Source: Nocardia stercoris | GTDB taxonomy: Bacteria; Actinomycetota; Actinomycetes; Mycobacteriales; Mycobacteriaceae | Direction of reading: 5' to 3' | DNA: 64,000 bases | Assembly (NCBI RefSeq): GCF_003696265.1 | Contig: NZ_RFFH01000021.1 | Span: forward strand, 36,988-100,987 | Part shown: in pieces, positions 1-8,934 of the stretch | How the letters are laid out: each line of letters begins with the position of its first letter | Position numbering within the stretch: the stretch's first letter is position 1 | Made by a program: the position numbers and the translations under genes | The notes under the pieces: generated by a model | What the model was told of the DNA's origin: nothing | Databases searched by the model: none | Seen by the model: only the letters and a program-made list of their open reading frames with translations

Positions 1-266
1 GCCTGGTGGGCGGTCATGCACACGCCAGCTGGTGGCCTGAGCGATCAGGAGCAGTCGTCTGCGCTGGCAGCCTCCGCCCGGGCGGAATCGGTGATGCACC
101 CGCTGCCGCGCGCCGGACCACATAGGGCCGGTGTGGCGTGCCGCTGGTCATCGGTGTTCGGGCCCTCTCGTCGCAAGCATCGAATTGGAATGGCTGTCGC
201 AGTTCCACGGCTATGACCTGCGAAATCGCGACGAGGTCATCCAGGACAGCCGTGTCCCGACGTGAC
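1..266. other. Left-edge stretch without a convincing gene
   Basis: About 260 bp downstream of the last gene of the minus-strand cluster. A minus-strand frame starting with GTG at 274 runs to 14 (86 residues) and overlaps the end of the methyltransferase by 8 bp. The overlap fits the style of this operon, but the frame turns into Arg/Pro-rich low-information sequence after about residue 40, so I do not call it a gene. No hairpin terminator was noticed here. Confidence 0.4.
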
Positions 267-1229
267 TCATTCACGGAGCACGGGGTCGAAGTACAACCGG
301 TCTCTGGCCGCCCACCAGCGGAGTGCCAGCAGAAATGCCGAAAGCTGCCCGCCGTCCAGACTGGGTTCGTTGCGGTTCACTGCCACAGTCTCCCTCGACA
401 AGCGCTGCGGCAGAGGAACGTCCGGCGTACCCGAGTCGTCGTGCGGGACGGCCGCTCGATGCGATGACGGGACGTGTGGACGGGGCGATACCCGACCGGG
501 ACTTATGGGGTAGGCGAGGAAGATAGTCCGGTGGGCATCCGATACAGGCTCGCCAGTGAACGATCCGTACTGGTCCACCGCGGCGAAACCAGCCTGTCGC
601 AGGAGGTCCTCGATCTCGGTGCGCCGGTACAGCCGCAAGTACGAGGTCCGCGTCCAGCCGTCTCGCGAGTAGGTGTTCCGCGAGATTCCGGTACCCCAAT
701 CGATAATCGAGGTCTCCCGAACGCCGTTGATGTCAACGACCTTCGAGGTGGACAACTCATCTCCGACACGGTTGGTGTATTCGGCGTTCTCCCTGGTAGT
801 CAACTCCATCACAAGACATCCGGTTCGAGCGAGACTGTGGTGCCACGCGCGCAACGCCGTCAGGTCATCCTCCATCGTGGGCAGGTAGCCGAAGCTGGTC
901 CACAAGTTCAGGATCACATCGAACGGCCCGGGCGGAGTGTTGCGCATATCTGAGCGTTGAAAGGTGACCTCGGGCCACATAGTGCGGGCACGATGGATCT
1001 GCGAGGCCGAGCCGTCGACTCCGAAAACCTTGTGCCCCAGCGACTGCAACCGACCCGCGTGCCGGCCCCACCCGCATGGCACATCCAGAATCCGGCTACC
1101 CGGCGCGAGCCCTACCAGCCGAACCAAGTCGTCGATGTCCCGCTCGGTGGTGTCGTACTTACCCAGACGCCGAAAGGTCTCCTCGTACCCCTCGTCGAAG
1201 AGTGCTGCGGCCCAGTCGTTTCCGATCAT
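267..1229 (-). CDS. SAM-dependent class I methyltransferase, last gene of the biosynthetic cluster
   Basis: 320 residues. The Rossmann-fold methyltransferase core is clear: motif I ILDVPCGWGRHAG lies at about residues 46-58, followed by an acidic strand (VFGVDGS) and an FDVILNLW strand. Such enzymes move a methyl group from S-adenosylmethionine to a small molecule or protein; the substrate cannot be read from sequence. The start at 1229 is chosen because its ATG overlaps the TGA of the upstream kinase gene (ATGA), as at most junctions in this operon. Oddity: homologous-looking sequence ends near IFLAYP (about residue 245), and the last 75 residues are Pro/Arg-rich before a hydrophobic tail. 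This may be an extension or the result of an old frameshift. Confidence 0.85.
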   Translation of the reverse strand: MIGNDWAAALFDEGYEETFRRLGKYDTTERDIDDLVRLVGLAPGSRILDVPCGWGRHAGRLQSLGHKVFGVDGSASQIHRARTMWPEVTFQRSDMRNTPPGPFDVILNLWTSFGYLPTMEDDLTALRAWHHSLARTGCLVMELTTRENAEYTNRVGDELSTSKVVDINGVRETSIIDWGTGISRNTYSRDGWTRTSYLRLYRRTEIEDLLRQAGFAAVDQYGSFTGEPVSDAHRTIFLAYPISPGRVSPRPHVPSSHRAAVPHDDSGTPDVPLPQRLSRETVAVNRNEPSLDGGQLSAFLLALRWWAARDRLYFDPVLRE

Positions 1230-2191
1230 CGCCTGCCTCCGACCGCTTGCCAATGCGTGTCCGCGGCGAGTATCTCGACAGCCCACTGAAAGTGGCCGGT
1301 CCGCTCGATCGGACGGTCGGGTTCGGGGTACAGGTCGCAGGTCAGCAACGCATTCACCAGCACATAGGCGTGCAGGTCACGGCGTCGATCGCCGTCCAGG
1401 TCGCCGGCTGCCGTTGCGAGCAACCTGGTGCGCACTTCCGCGTGGTCCGGCTCGTACATTCTGTAGAACGAGCAGGCGCACGCGAGGTCGTACAACGGGT
1501 CCCCGATCATCGTGAACGTTCCGAAATCGATTATGCCGGAGACGGTCTCGCGGTCGGTCATCAAGATGTTGCCTGGATACAGGTCACCGTGGATCACGGT
1601 TTCGAAGCCGGTGTACGGGAGAGCGAAGTGCCGCAACAGGCCGCCCGCTCGCGCTTCGAATCCAGAGACGCTCTCCTGCAGGACCGGGAGAAGTGGAGGA
1701 AGTTTCGATTCGAGTGTGCGAGTGAGGAATCCGTGCCAATCGGTGCCAGCCGGCGGCTCGGCGGGTGAGGGCAGCAGGAGCCGCCGATCCAGTGGCGGCG
1801 TGATTGTCGTCCGGCCGAGGTCACGGACCGTTTCCAGATACAGCTGTTCGATCTCGGGCCCTGTGGTGAGGCAGTAGTGCTCCATCGGCTGACCCGGTAT
1901 CCGGCGTTCGACGACTGCGAGCAGCTCGCCGTGCTCGGTGATCGAATCAATGTGGGGCAGAACCCATGTCGCGTCCGGGTGGCCGAGCCGGTCGTAGAAG
2001 TCCTGAAGGATCTCGAGTGCCGCGCGCTGCCCGGGGTCGGCGTAGATCTTCAGGACGTGTTTGTCGTCGAGGATGTAGGTCTTGCTCTCGGTCCCGCTGC
2101 CCAGCAGGTCGGTGTCGCGCAGGCTGTAGGTGGACAGGACCTCGCGCTCGGCCTCCGCGGGGATGTCTCGAGAATCGCGCCGGTTGATCAT
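1226..2191 (-). CDS. APH/choline-kinase-family phosphotransferase
   Basis: 321 residues with the kinase-like fold of aminoglycoside/choline/homoserine phosphotransferases. The Brenner motif HGDLYPGN is at about 201-208 and the metal-binding DFG at 222-224. A Gly-rich start (LLGSGTESKTYIL) and a VLKIY lysine near residue 48 form the ATP-binding lobe. It should transfer phosphate from ATP to a hydroxyl of a sugar or amino-sugar-like molecule. ATG at 2191 overlaps the TGA of the phosphatase gene upstream (ATGA), so an in-frame extension further upstream is rejected. With a phosphatase next door and two glycosyltransferases, it more likely works in biosynthesis or self-protection than as a stand-alone antibiotic-resistance gene, but that is inference. 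Confidence 0.85.
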   Translation of the reverse strand: MINRRDSRDIPAEAEREVLSTYSLRDTDLLGSGTESKTYILDDKHVLKIYADPGQRAALEILQDFYDRLGHPDATWVLPHIDSITEHGELLAVVERRIPGQPMEHYCLTTGPEIEQLYLETVRDLGRTTITPPLDRRLLLPSPAEPPAGTDWHGFLTRTLESKLPPLLPVLQESVSGFEARAGGLLRHFALPYTGFETVIHGDLYPGNILMTDRETVSGIIDFGTFTMIGDPLYDLACACSFYRMYEPDHAEVRTRLLATAAGDLDGDRRRDLHAYVLVNALLTCDLYPEPDRPIERTGHFQWAVEILAADTHWQAVGGRR

Positions 2192-3024
2192 CGTTGTTCG
2201 GGATCCTTTCGGTCGGTTGGGTCGGACAGTGCGTCGAGAAGCGCGCGGTGCGTGGATGCGTCCGTGGCGGCGACAAGGTACCGGGCTTGCACCTGCGGCG
2301 TGGTGAGGCTGACAGTTCGTCCCTGCTCGTCGGTGACGCAACCTCCTGCGGCCGTGATGAGGTGGATCGGTGCGGCGATATCCCATGCCCGGTGACCGCA
2401 CATCTCGACAACAGCGCCGCGGGCGTATCGGCGGGCGACCTCGACCAATACCCGGGTCGACTCGTAACAGTCCACCAGATATTCGGTGCCAGAGCCGAGG
2501 GCTCCCCGCAGCCCGGGCGGATCGCAGTACACGGCGTGCACCGTCGGCCGGCCGCCAGCCTCTGGTCCGATATGGGTCACGGTCGTGCCGTCGGCTACTG
2601 CGAGGATTCCATTCGCGGGAAACCCCGCGACCGAGTACACAGGCTTTCCACTCGACCATCCGCTGACCAGTACCGCGAAATCGCGACTGCCGGAGAGGTA
2701 TTGGCGGGTTCCGTCGAGTGGATCGACAAACCAGACGGTGGACGCGCTCAGGGTATGCGTGCGGACATCCTCTTCGGTCACAACTACCTCGTCGTGGCCG
2801 ACGGATCTGAGCCCGTCGAGGAGAATCGCCTGGCTGGCAAGGTCCGCCATGCTGACCGCGGTGTTGTCGGCCTTCATCGTGGTGACCGGCCGCGGCGCCC
2901 CGGGGCGGCCCGGCCACATGCCGAGAAGTGCGCGGCTGGCTTGCGTGACGGCGTCGATGATGGCGGCCTTGGCCTCGGGCCTCACGGCGAAGGCTTGATG
3001 GTGCGTGGTCCGCGGCGCCTGCAT
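2188..3024 (-). CDS. Inositol-monophosphatase-family phosphatase
   Basis: 278 residues. The family's metal-binding motifs are present in order: TEED at about 83-86, DPLDGT at 101-106, and the C-terminal WDIAAP with a following AAGG at about 214-227. Family members remove phosphate from inositol phosphates, PAP, fructose-1,6-bisphosphate or other sugar phosphates using Mg2+; the exact substrate is unknown here. The ATG at 3024 shares its A with the TGA of the upstream glycosyltransferase (TGATG), which supports this start over a longer in-frame extension. In the cluster it could dephosphorylate a phosphosugar intermediate or the APH product. Confidence 0.85.
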   Translation of the reverse strand: MQAPRTTHHQAFAVRPEAKAAIIDAVTQASRALLGMWPGRPGAPRPVTTMKADNTAVSMADLASQAILLDGLRSVGHDEVVVTEEDVRTHTLSASTVWFVDPLDGTRQYLSGSRDFAVLVSGWSSGKPVYSVAGFPANGILAVADGTTVTHIGPEAGGRPTVHAVYCDPPGLRGALGSGTEYLVDCYESTRVLVEVARRYARGAVVEMCGHRAWDIAAPIHLITAAGGCVTDEQGRTVSLTTPQVQARYLVAATDASTHRALLDALSDPTDRKDPEQR

Positions 3025-4121
3025 CAGGCTCTCCCCGCGCTGCTGACGATGGCCGCCACCTGCTCCGCCCAAGCAGACCACGAGTAGGCCGTGTCGAACC
3101 CGCCGATGCCCAGGCTCGGCCGATAGTAATGATCCGCGAGTGCTCGGACAAGGCAGTCGATTTCGGCACTGCCACCGGGAATGTGAGTGACGTGGTCGGA
3201 GTCGGTACAAAAGGCCGGGACGTCGCTCAGGATTGCTGGGCGGTTGTGGGCTAGAAGCGCACTGACCGGGCCGGATGACTCGCCGAGCCACGGCCCGCGA
3301 AGTTGAACCGCGCAGTCCACGGCCAACAGGAGCTGGTCGAAGTCCGTATCGTCAGGGTGGTCGATGTGTCGAATGGACCGGTCGGGAGGGATCTCGAGCC
3401 CATATTGCAGTGCGCCCACGAGAAGCAGTACGGCATTGGTGGGTCGGCCTGGCCACGCGCACCAGGCGGTCAGCAGCGATTCGATTCGCTTGTACTCGCC
3501 GATGTACCCGAACGAGCCGAAAACTACTGCATCACTCGGGATCTCGAACCGTTGACGAACCAGCGCGGGATCCTCGCCGGCGATGGGTGTGACCGGGAAG
3601 GGGATCACTCGAATGTCATGGCCGGTGAATCGCTGCTGGAGTAGCGCGGCGACAGCTGGATGGTGGACCAGTACGCACGTCGCTGATTGGACTGCCTGGG
3701 CTTCGATTCCGGCGTTGAGGCTGTACCGGTCCGTGTCCGGGCGGGCACGCCAGAATCGGTCGAGTGCGCCGCTGTCCTCGAAGGTGGTGCCGAGGCTTGC
3801 GCCGAGAGCCCGCAGGACGTACTCGTGTTCGTCGGCGTCGAGCCGGTCCCATGCCTGGTAGTAGTAGTTCAGGACGTTGAACTCGTGCAGGACCACCGGG
3901 CCGGGACGCCTGCGCAGCGCGCGAAAGGCGCTGTGGTGCATGTCGTTGTTGCCGAGGTGGTACAGCACTCGATCAAACGTGTACGGGTCCGCCTCCGATC
4001 CCGCCGGCACCGGGGTGAAGTGCCGCAGGAGGTGAGGGACGGATTCTGCGATGTACTTGGCGACGCCGCTCGGCTCCCATGGCTGCGGTCCGTAGATCCC
4101 GAGGGTGCGTTGGGATGTCAT
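3024..4121 (-). CDS. Glycosyltransferase (GT-B type, probable family 4)
   Basis: 365 residues. The N-terminus (LGIYGPQPWEPSGVAKYI) and the central strand VFGSFGYIGEYKRIESLLTAW are typical of GT-B glycosyltransferases, where the latter starts the nucleotide-sugar-binding domain. A GESSGPVSALLAHNRPAILSD segment sits where family 4 enzymes bind the donor diphosphate. Donor and acceptor are unknown. ATG at 4121 overlaps the stop of the upstream GT4 gene (ATGA). Two consecutive glycosyltransferases suggest two sugar additions, or one enzyme that builds the core glycoside and one that extends it. Confidence 0.8.
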   Translation of the reverse strand: MTSQRTLGIYGPQPWEPSGVAKYIAESVPHLLRHFTPVPAGSEADPYTFDRVLYHLGNNDMHHSAFRALRRRPGPVVLHEFNVLNYYYQAWDRLDADEHEYVLRALGASLGTTFEDSGALDRFWRARPDTDRYSLNAGIEAQAVQSATCVLVHHPAVAALLQQRFTGHDIRVIPFPVTPIAGEDPALVRQRFEIPSDAVVFGSFGYIGEYKRIESLLTAWCAWPGRPTNAVLLLVGALQYGLEIPPDRSIRHIDHPDDTDFDQLLLAVDCAVQLRGPWLGESSGPVSALLAHNRPAILSDVPAFCTDSDHVTHIPGGSAEIDCLVRALADHYYRPSLGIGGFDTAYSWSAWAEQVAAIVSSAGRA

Positions 4122-5302
4122 CGGTGAGCTCCGTTCTCGAACACACGCTCGGCGATCGCCTCGGCATAGACGCCCAGGGTTCCGGTTGCCGCACGGTCGA
4201 TTCCGAATACCGTGCGGGCCCGGACGCGGCCGGCGCAGCCGAGGAGGGACCGCGCGGTAGGCGCAACCGCGAGGGTGTCGAGTGCCGCGGCGTAGGCGTC
4301 GGCGTCGTCGGTATCGACCAGTAGCCCGGTCTCGGGCGTCACGACCTCGCGCAGTCCGCGTACGTCGGCGACAACCGTCGGCAGTCCTGCGTGCATGGCC
4401 TCGATGCACGCCAACCCGAGTCCCTCTGCCTCACTCGGTTGGGTGGCGATGTCGGTGGCGGACCAGACAGCATCTCGTGTCGAATCGGGGCAATCAGCCA
4501 GAACCGTCACACGATTGCGGAGTTCCCCGGTCGTCGCGGTCCTCCTGATGTAGTCGAGGTAGTCGGTGTCGGCGCTGTTGCACGATCCGGCAAGAAGTAG
4601 CCGAACCTGTTCTCGCTGAGCCATCTTCAGGTAGGCCGCAAGAAGTCGGTGATGACCTTTGCGCGGCTTGAACCGTCCGACAAGTGAGACCAAAATGCCG
4701 TCGTCGGCCACTCCGGCGACTTGGCGCAGATCCGCGCGATTCGGCTGGGTGTGGTGCGGATCCGGCACCGCGACACCGTGATACACGATCCGGATCCGCT
4801 GCCGCGGGTAGCCGAAGCTCCCGGCCTGGTCTGCGAACGCTTCGCTGCCCGCGAGTACCCGGTCTGGCCGGCAGGCTGCGAGTATGAACTGCGATCTGTC
4901 GCGGCCTAGAGGATCCCGCTCGGGTTGAGTTTCGTGGAACGAGGCCACGATCGGAGCCCGTCGGCCCAGGCCGGCCATGGTGGCGACCAGCAGGGCGACC
5001 TGCGTGTGCGTGTGGATTACATCGAATCGATGGCCGGCCAGCAGTTCGGCGATGTCGGTGTGAAGTCCGAACAATGCCGCCTCCCACGGGACCGTATTGG
5101 CCGGATCGTCACGCAGGAATGCGCTCGCACGCAGCACCCGGACTCGGTTCTCCGTCGTGACAGGTGGCTGCGTATCAGCGTCTCGGTTGGTCAGTACCGA
5201 TACGTCATGGTCACGCGCGAGCGCTTCGGCGATGGTCGTGAGATAGGTTTCGAGACCGCCGGTGCGGGGCCGGTATGTCGGGGCGATCATCAGGATACGC
5301 AT
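4118..5302 (-). CDS. Glycosyltransferase family 4
   Basis: 394 residues, the usual size for GT4 enzymes. The start MRILMIAPTYRPRTGGLETY carries the GG loop of the acceptor domain. LVSLVGRFKPRKGHHRLL opens the donor domain. SEAEGLGLACIEAMHAGLPTV contains the E-x7-E signature that contacts the nucleotide sugar. It should retain anomeric configuration and use an NDP-sugar, with unknown specificity. It overlaps the HAD gene upstream by 13 bp and the second glycosyltransferase downstream by 4 bp. Confidence 0.9.
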   Translation of the reverse strand: MRILMIAPTYRPRTGGLETYLTTIAEALARDHDVSVLTNRDADTQPPVTTENRVRVLRASAFLRDDPANTVPWEAALFGLHTDIAELLAGHRFDVIHTHTQVALLVATMAGLGRRAPIVASFHETQPERDPLGRDRSQFILAACRPDRVLAGSEAFADQAGSFGYPRQRIRIVYHGVAVPDPHHTQPNRADLRQVAGVADDGILVSLVGRFKPRKGHHRLLAAYLKMAQREQVRLLLAGSCNSADTDYLDYIRRTATTGELRNRVTVLADCPDSTRDAVWSATDIATQPSEAEGLGLACIEAMHAGLPTVVADVRGLREVVTPETGLLVDTDDADAYAAALDTLAVAPTARSLLGCAGRVRARTVFGIDRAATGTLGVYAEAIAERVFENGAHR

Positions 5303-6000
5303 GGAGTTTCGCCTTCGAGTGCGTCAGCGATCAGGGATCCCAGCTCACCGAGCGTGTGAATCACCGTGACCGGCAATGGAGTTCGATAGACGCGGTGGCG
5401 GTCGTAGAGCACCAACCGTCCGACCCCGGCGACCGCTGCGCCGAACATGTCGTTGATCAGGCCGTCGCCGACGAACCACATCTGCGTCGGATCACCACCG
5501 ACCTGGGTCAGCGCGGTCGTGAAGATGTCGCGGTCCGGCTTCTCGGTCCCGACGATCGTCGAGTCGATGGTGATGTCGAAGTACTCGGCGAGACCGAAGG
5601 CGGTGAGCTCTTCGTCCAGTGTTCCGTTCGAATTCGACACTGCCGCGACACGGATGTCGCAAGCCCGCAGGTATCGCAGTACCTGGATCGCGTGCTGATC
5701 GAGTTCGGTGAACAGATCCGGACGTGCGGCCGCGGCGATCCATGCGGCGCGGCCCGCATCTCGCCTTACCCCCAACAGAGTCGCCCAGGTCGCACCGGCC
5801 TTGTCGGATCTGGTCGCCCCGCGGGGAAAGTCGATGTGGTGGCTCTCGGCCGCAGCAGCCCACGCGGACGCCGCTCGTTCCGGCGAGACGGAGTTGACGC
5901 CGACGGCGGCCAGTTCCTCTACCATGACCCGTCCAATCGGATGGATCAGAGTCATGCCCACGTCGAACAACACCGCACGGGGAATTCCGTTGTGACTCAT
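5290..6000 (-). CDS. HAD-superfamily hydrolase (probable phosphatase)
   Basis: 236 residues with HAD motifs in order: motif I LFDVGMT near residues 12-17, motif II in AVSNSNGT, the lysine of motif III in EKPDRDIF, and motif IV in VGDGLINDMFGA. The nucleophile Asp13 is present, but the second Asp of the classical DxDxT motif is Gly (DVGMT), which may alter catalysis, since that residue normally acts as general acid/base. A phosphatase on a sugar or nucleotide phosphate is the best guess. It overlaps the aminotransferase gene by 4 bp (ATGA) and the GT4 gene by 13 bp. Confidence 0.85.
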   Translation of the reverse strand: MSHNGIPRAVLFDVGMTLIHPIGRVMVEELAAVGVNSVSPERAASAWAAAAESHHIDFPRGATRSDKAGATWATLLGVRRDAGRAAWIAAAARPDLFTELDQHAIQVLRYLRACDIRVAAVSNSNGTLDEELTAFGLAEYFDITIDSTIVGTEKPDRDIFTTALTQVGGDPTQMWFVGDGLINDMFGAAVAGVGRLVLYDRHRVYRTPLPVTVIHTLGELGSLIADALEGETPCVS

Positions 6001-6917
6001 GGCATCATCACCTCGAATTCGTCATGCAGCGGCTCAGCGATGCCTCGGCACATAGCGAGATAGAGGCCGCGGAACTTCTCCCCGACCGAGCAGTCCGGAA
6101 TCCGCCGTCCGTCGATACAGTTGACCACCTTGATCTCGTCGAGCGTCCCCGCCAGGAACACCTCGTCCGCGCCGGCCAGATCGTCTGCCGTCAGGGACCG
6201 CTCGACGACCGGGCCGCCCAGCTCCCTCTCGGCGATCCTCATGACCGCCGCACGGGTGATGCCGGCCAGCAAGCCATCCGATAGCGGAGGTGTTGTCAAC
6301 TGCCCTTCGATTACCGCGAATACCGCTGCTCCTGGCGTCTCGGCCACCACTCCGCGGGTGCTCAGCAGAATTGCCTCGTCGGCATCGGCCTGGATCGCCT
6401 CGATTCGGGCGTTCCGGAACGCGGTGTAGGCCGCGCCTGTCTTGGCGCGCGTCGGCATCGCCTCATCCGGTATCCGCCGCCAGCTGCTGACGATGCAGCG
6501 GATCGACTCCGCAGTGGTCGGATCGGCCGAATGGCAGGCCACGAATTCACCGGCTTCCGTCTCGTCAGCGGAGCCGGAGTATCGCCCGGCGTTCACGTAG
6601 ACAGTCGGGCGCAAGTAGAGGTCGGCCCCACGGACTGCCGATCCCGCCAGGAGCGCGACGATGCCGCCAGCCATGCGTTCTACCAGCCCGGAGTCGACGG
6701 GGATGTTCATCAACCGCGCCGATTCCGTCAGCCGCTGCAGGTGGGCGGCGAGTTCGATTACAGCCCAACGCTGCTCGTCGGGTCGCCAGTAGGCGCGAAT
6801 CCCCTCGAACACGTTGAGGCCGCGCAGCGCGGTCTCCGATGCGACATGCACCCGCGCCCTGCCCCAGTCGGTGATCGCACCGTTCCACCAGATCGACTGT
6901 GGCTCTGTCTCATACAT
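5997..6917 (-). CDS. PLP-dependent class IV aminotransferase (branched-chain / D-amino-acid type)
   Basis: 306 residues, the normal length for fold-type IV PLP enzymes (branched-chain aminotransferase, D-amino-acid aminotransferase, aminodeoxychorismate lyase). The PLP lysine is probably Lys159 in RAKTGAAYTAFRNA. STRGVVAETPGAAVFAV supplies the conserved glutamate and phosphate-binding loop. GLNVFEGIRAYW near the N-terminus is typical of the branched-chain/D-amino-acid group. Its place among glycosyltransferases and phosphatases suggests it aminates a pathway intermediate rather than serving primary metabolism. It overlaps both neighbours (8 bp with NUDIX, 4 bp with HAD). Confidence 0.88.
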   Translation of the reverse strand: MYETEPQSIWWNGAITDWGRARVHVASETALRGLNVFEGIRAYWRPDEQRWAVIELAAHLQRLTESARLMNIPVDSGLVERMAGGIVALLAGSAVRGADLYLRPTVYVNAGRYSGSADETEAGEFVACHSADPTTAESIRCIVSSWRRIPDEAMPTRAKTGAAYTAFRNARIEAIQADADEAILLSTRGVVAETPGAAVFAVIEGQLTTPPLSDGLLAGITRAAVMRIAERELGGPVVERSLTADDLAGADEVFLAGTLDEIKVVNCIDGRRIPDCSVGEKFRGLYLAMCRGIAEPLHDEFEVMMP

Positions 6918-7677
6918 GGCGAACTCCCCTCGGCGTGAACTCTGTCCCAGGTACGAGCGGCGTCCCGAACAGCATCTGGAGCAAGGCAGGCAAGTAATCC
7001 ACCTGCGGTCCGATCAGCGGTATCCCGGGGATTCCGCTGTGGACGGTGATCAACGAAGTGAACTCCGGCGGGCCGTCATGTTGTGCGATGTGCTCGTCGA
7101 AGGCTCGGCGCAGGAGCTCTGCGCTGCCGAGGTCGGCGAGATAGAAAACACCGATATCGCCGGCACCGCCGACCTTGATCGCCCACAATCTGAGGGCCTC
7201 AGGGTCGAGCTCGACGCCGACCTCCTCGCGGAATTCGCAGGCCGCGTGGCGGCGCACTGCGTCTTCGGTCAGGTCGTCATCCGTTATCGGCGGTACGACA
7301 TTCCCGCCTGGCAGTTGAATGCGCCCCGGGCTGCTGGTCTCGGTGGCCATCCGCCCCAGCACCAGGCTGCCGTCGTCGGTACGGGCTACGACGGACACGT
7401 ACACCGCCCGCGCATACGGCCTGTCGGGCGAGTTGCCCGGGGCGTGGCGCCATAGGTAGTGGGCGTAGTTGCTTCGCGACCATGACACGACACACGAGTC
7501 GGACTCCCAGCTCACGCCATGCGACCGCACCAGGGGGCCGTTGAACAGCGTGGGATTTCGCATGCTGGTCAGCCGCCAATACTCCGACACCTGTTGTAGA
7601 TCAGCGACCCGGACATGCGGAGGATTCGTACGCCGAAGCTCGAGCTTCGCGGCCGGATACAAACGGACTGTGCTCAC
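6910..7677 (-). CDS. NUDIX-domain hydrolase
   Basis: 255 residues. A Nudix box is recognisable around PGGNVVPP...CEFREEVGVEL, although the REUxEE part reads CEFREE and the spacing to the preceding Glu is stretched. The metal-binding glutamates are kept. Nudix enzymes cleave nucleoside diphosphates linked to another group, such as ADP-ribose, NDP-sugars or NADH. The first 100 residues form an extra N-terminal part of unknown role. The start is set at GTG 7677 because it overlaps the TGA of the SIR2-like gene (GTGA). Being coupled directly to a SIR2-like, potentially NAD-using protein makes ADP-ribose a reasonable substrate guess, not shown by sequence. Confidence 0.8.
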   Translation of the reverse strand: MSTVRLYPAAKLELRRTNPPHVRVADLQQVSEYWRLTSMRNPTLFNGPLVRSHGVSWESDSCVVSWSRSNYAHYLWRHAPGNSPDRPYARAVYVSVVARTDDGSLVLGRMATETSSPGRIQLPGGNVVPPITDDDLTEDAVRRHAACEFREEVGVELDPEALRLWAIKVGGAGDIGVFYLADLGSAELLRRAFDEHIAQHDGPPEFTSLITVHSGIPGIPLIGPQVDYLPALLQMLFGTPLVPGTEFTPRGVRHV

Positions 7678-8891
7678 GCGATCTTCTCCTCGGCTGCGCC
7701 GCATTGGAGCAGAGCAGCCAGCTCGGTCAGCGCTGCGCCGGCGGGTCGCCTGCACAGCACCTCGCTGTCACGGACGCCCTCGATCGGGTAGGAGACGAAT
7801 TGACCTTTTTCCCAATACCCTTCGGGGTCGAGGTAGAACACCTTCAGGCCGCGCTTGCGCGCACGTTCCTGAACCTTGCGCCGGTCGGCGTGGCTGCCGA
7901 CGACCAGGAGAGACCGCGCCGAGGGCTCCCATGGCACGGGCGGGACCGCCTCGTCGTAGCGGCGGACGTAGCACTGCTGTAGACCGGCCCGTACCGCGAG
8001 GCCGTCGAAGTTGTTGGTGATCACCGGACCGACGAGGTGGCCTGCCTCGGCCAGCGCCCGGAGGGCGCGATAGCCGGCTGTCGGCTCGGCCAGAAGGCAT
8101 CGGTAGAACATGTCGGTCAACGTCGGCATCGCCGAGTCAGGATCGGCGAGAAGCCAAGCGGCGAAGGAATCCTCGTCGGGGCGCAGAACGAAGGCGCCCG
8201 ACTCACGATCGGTCACCTGGTAGATCTCGTGGAGCCGGTGCAGCGCCGGCACTCCCGCCTCCATCGACATACCGCAACCGACCTCGACCTGGAACGGCAG
8301 ATACTCGGTGAGACTGGCAAGGTCAGGCACCAGCCGCGGAGCTCCGCGCTGGTCCTTTGCGCGCATACCACCATCGAGAACCTGCCACGGCAGCGCATCG
8401 AGCGCGTCGTCCGGGACGAACCGATCGGACCTGATCATCAAGTCCGCGCACCGATAGCTGTCCGGAAGCGTTCGCCCGGAGTCGATATCGCGAGGGTGCG
8501 CGCCGTACGTCCGGTACCGGCACACCAGATTCCCTCTCGACCACGACTGTCCGCCGGCCGGAGTCCAACTGCCCGACTCGAGTGCCGCCATCACCGCAGT
8601 GGTGCGTCGCACCAGCTCTTCCGCGGGCGCCGCCACCGACATCAGCAAGTAGAAATCGGCCAGGCGCAGAACACCGTTGTAGACATCGAATCGATACCGG
8701 TAGTGAAGGATTCGGCGCCGAGCATCGTCCGGTCCCGTCCACCCCGACTCCGTCGCGTTGTCCGGGTGCTGGGTGCGGCGCCACAGCCCCTCCTCGACAT
8801 CCCACCGCCGATCCTGCCCCGATGCATAGTTGACGTTCCAACGTCGCACCAGCTCCGGATCGAGCTGCGCAACCACAAACGGCATCCGCAT
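7674..8891 (-). CDS. SIR2-like (sirtuin-fold, NAD-binding) protein with unknown N-terminal domain
   Basis: 405 residues. The C-terminal half shows sirtuin-type landmarks: a glycine-rich VGCGMSMEAGVP loop at about 203-214 (compare GAGxSxxAGIP), ITNNFDGL at 291-298 (compare TQNIDGL), and a late LLVVGSHADRRKV strand at about 328-340 ending in VFYLDPEG. The catalytic His-Gly that follows the NIDGL motif in deacylases is not visible; the equivalent stretch reads CYVRRYDE. It may therefore bind or hydrolyse NAD rather than deacylate. Residues 1-200 are unassigned. The start at 8891 is favoured over two upstream ATGs because GGAG lies six bases before it. It is followed by the NUDIX gene through a GTGA overlap. 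Confidence 0.7.
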   Translation of the reverse strand: MRMPFVVAQLDPELVRRWNVNYASGQDRRWDVEEGLWRRTQHPDNATESGWTGPDDARRRILHYRYRFDVYNGVLRLADFYLLMSVAAPAEELVRRTTAVMAALESGSWTPAGGQSWSRGNLVCRYRTYGAHPRDIDSGRTLPDSYRCADLMIRSDRFVPDDALDALPWQVLDGGMRAKDQRGAPRLVPDLASLTEYLPFQVEVGCGMSMEAGVPALHRLHEIYQVTDRESGAFVLRPDEDSFAAWLLADPDSAMPTLTDMFYRCLLAEPTAGYRALRALAEAGHLVGPVITNNFDGLAVRAGLQQCYVRRYDEAVPPVPWEPSARSLLVVGSHADRRKVQERARKRGLKVFYLDPEGYWEKGQFVSYPIEGVRDSEVLCRRPAGAALTELAALLQCGAAEEKIA

Positions 8892-8934
8892 ACCAATCTC
8901 CTTGTCCATCAGCATGATTCGAGCGGGTTACAGA

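Noticed and set aside
1226..3175. Very long frame in line with the APH gene (649 codons)
   Set aside because: Upstream of 2191 it lies antiphase to the well-conserved IMPase gene and is Arg/Pro-rich; the ATGA overlap gives the true start.
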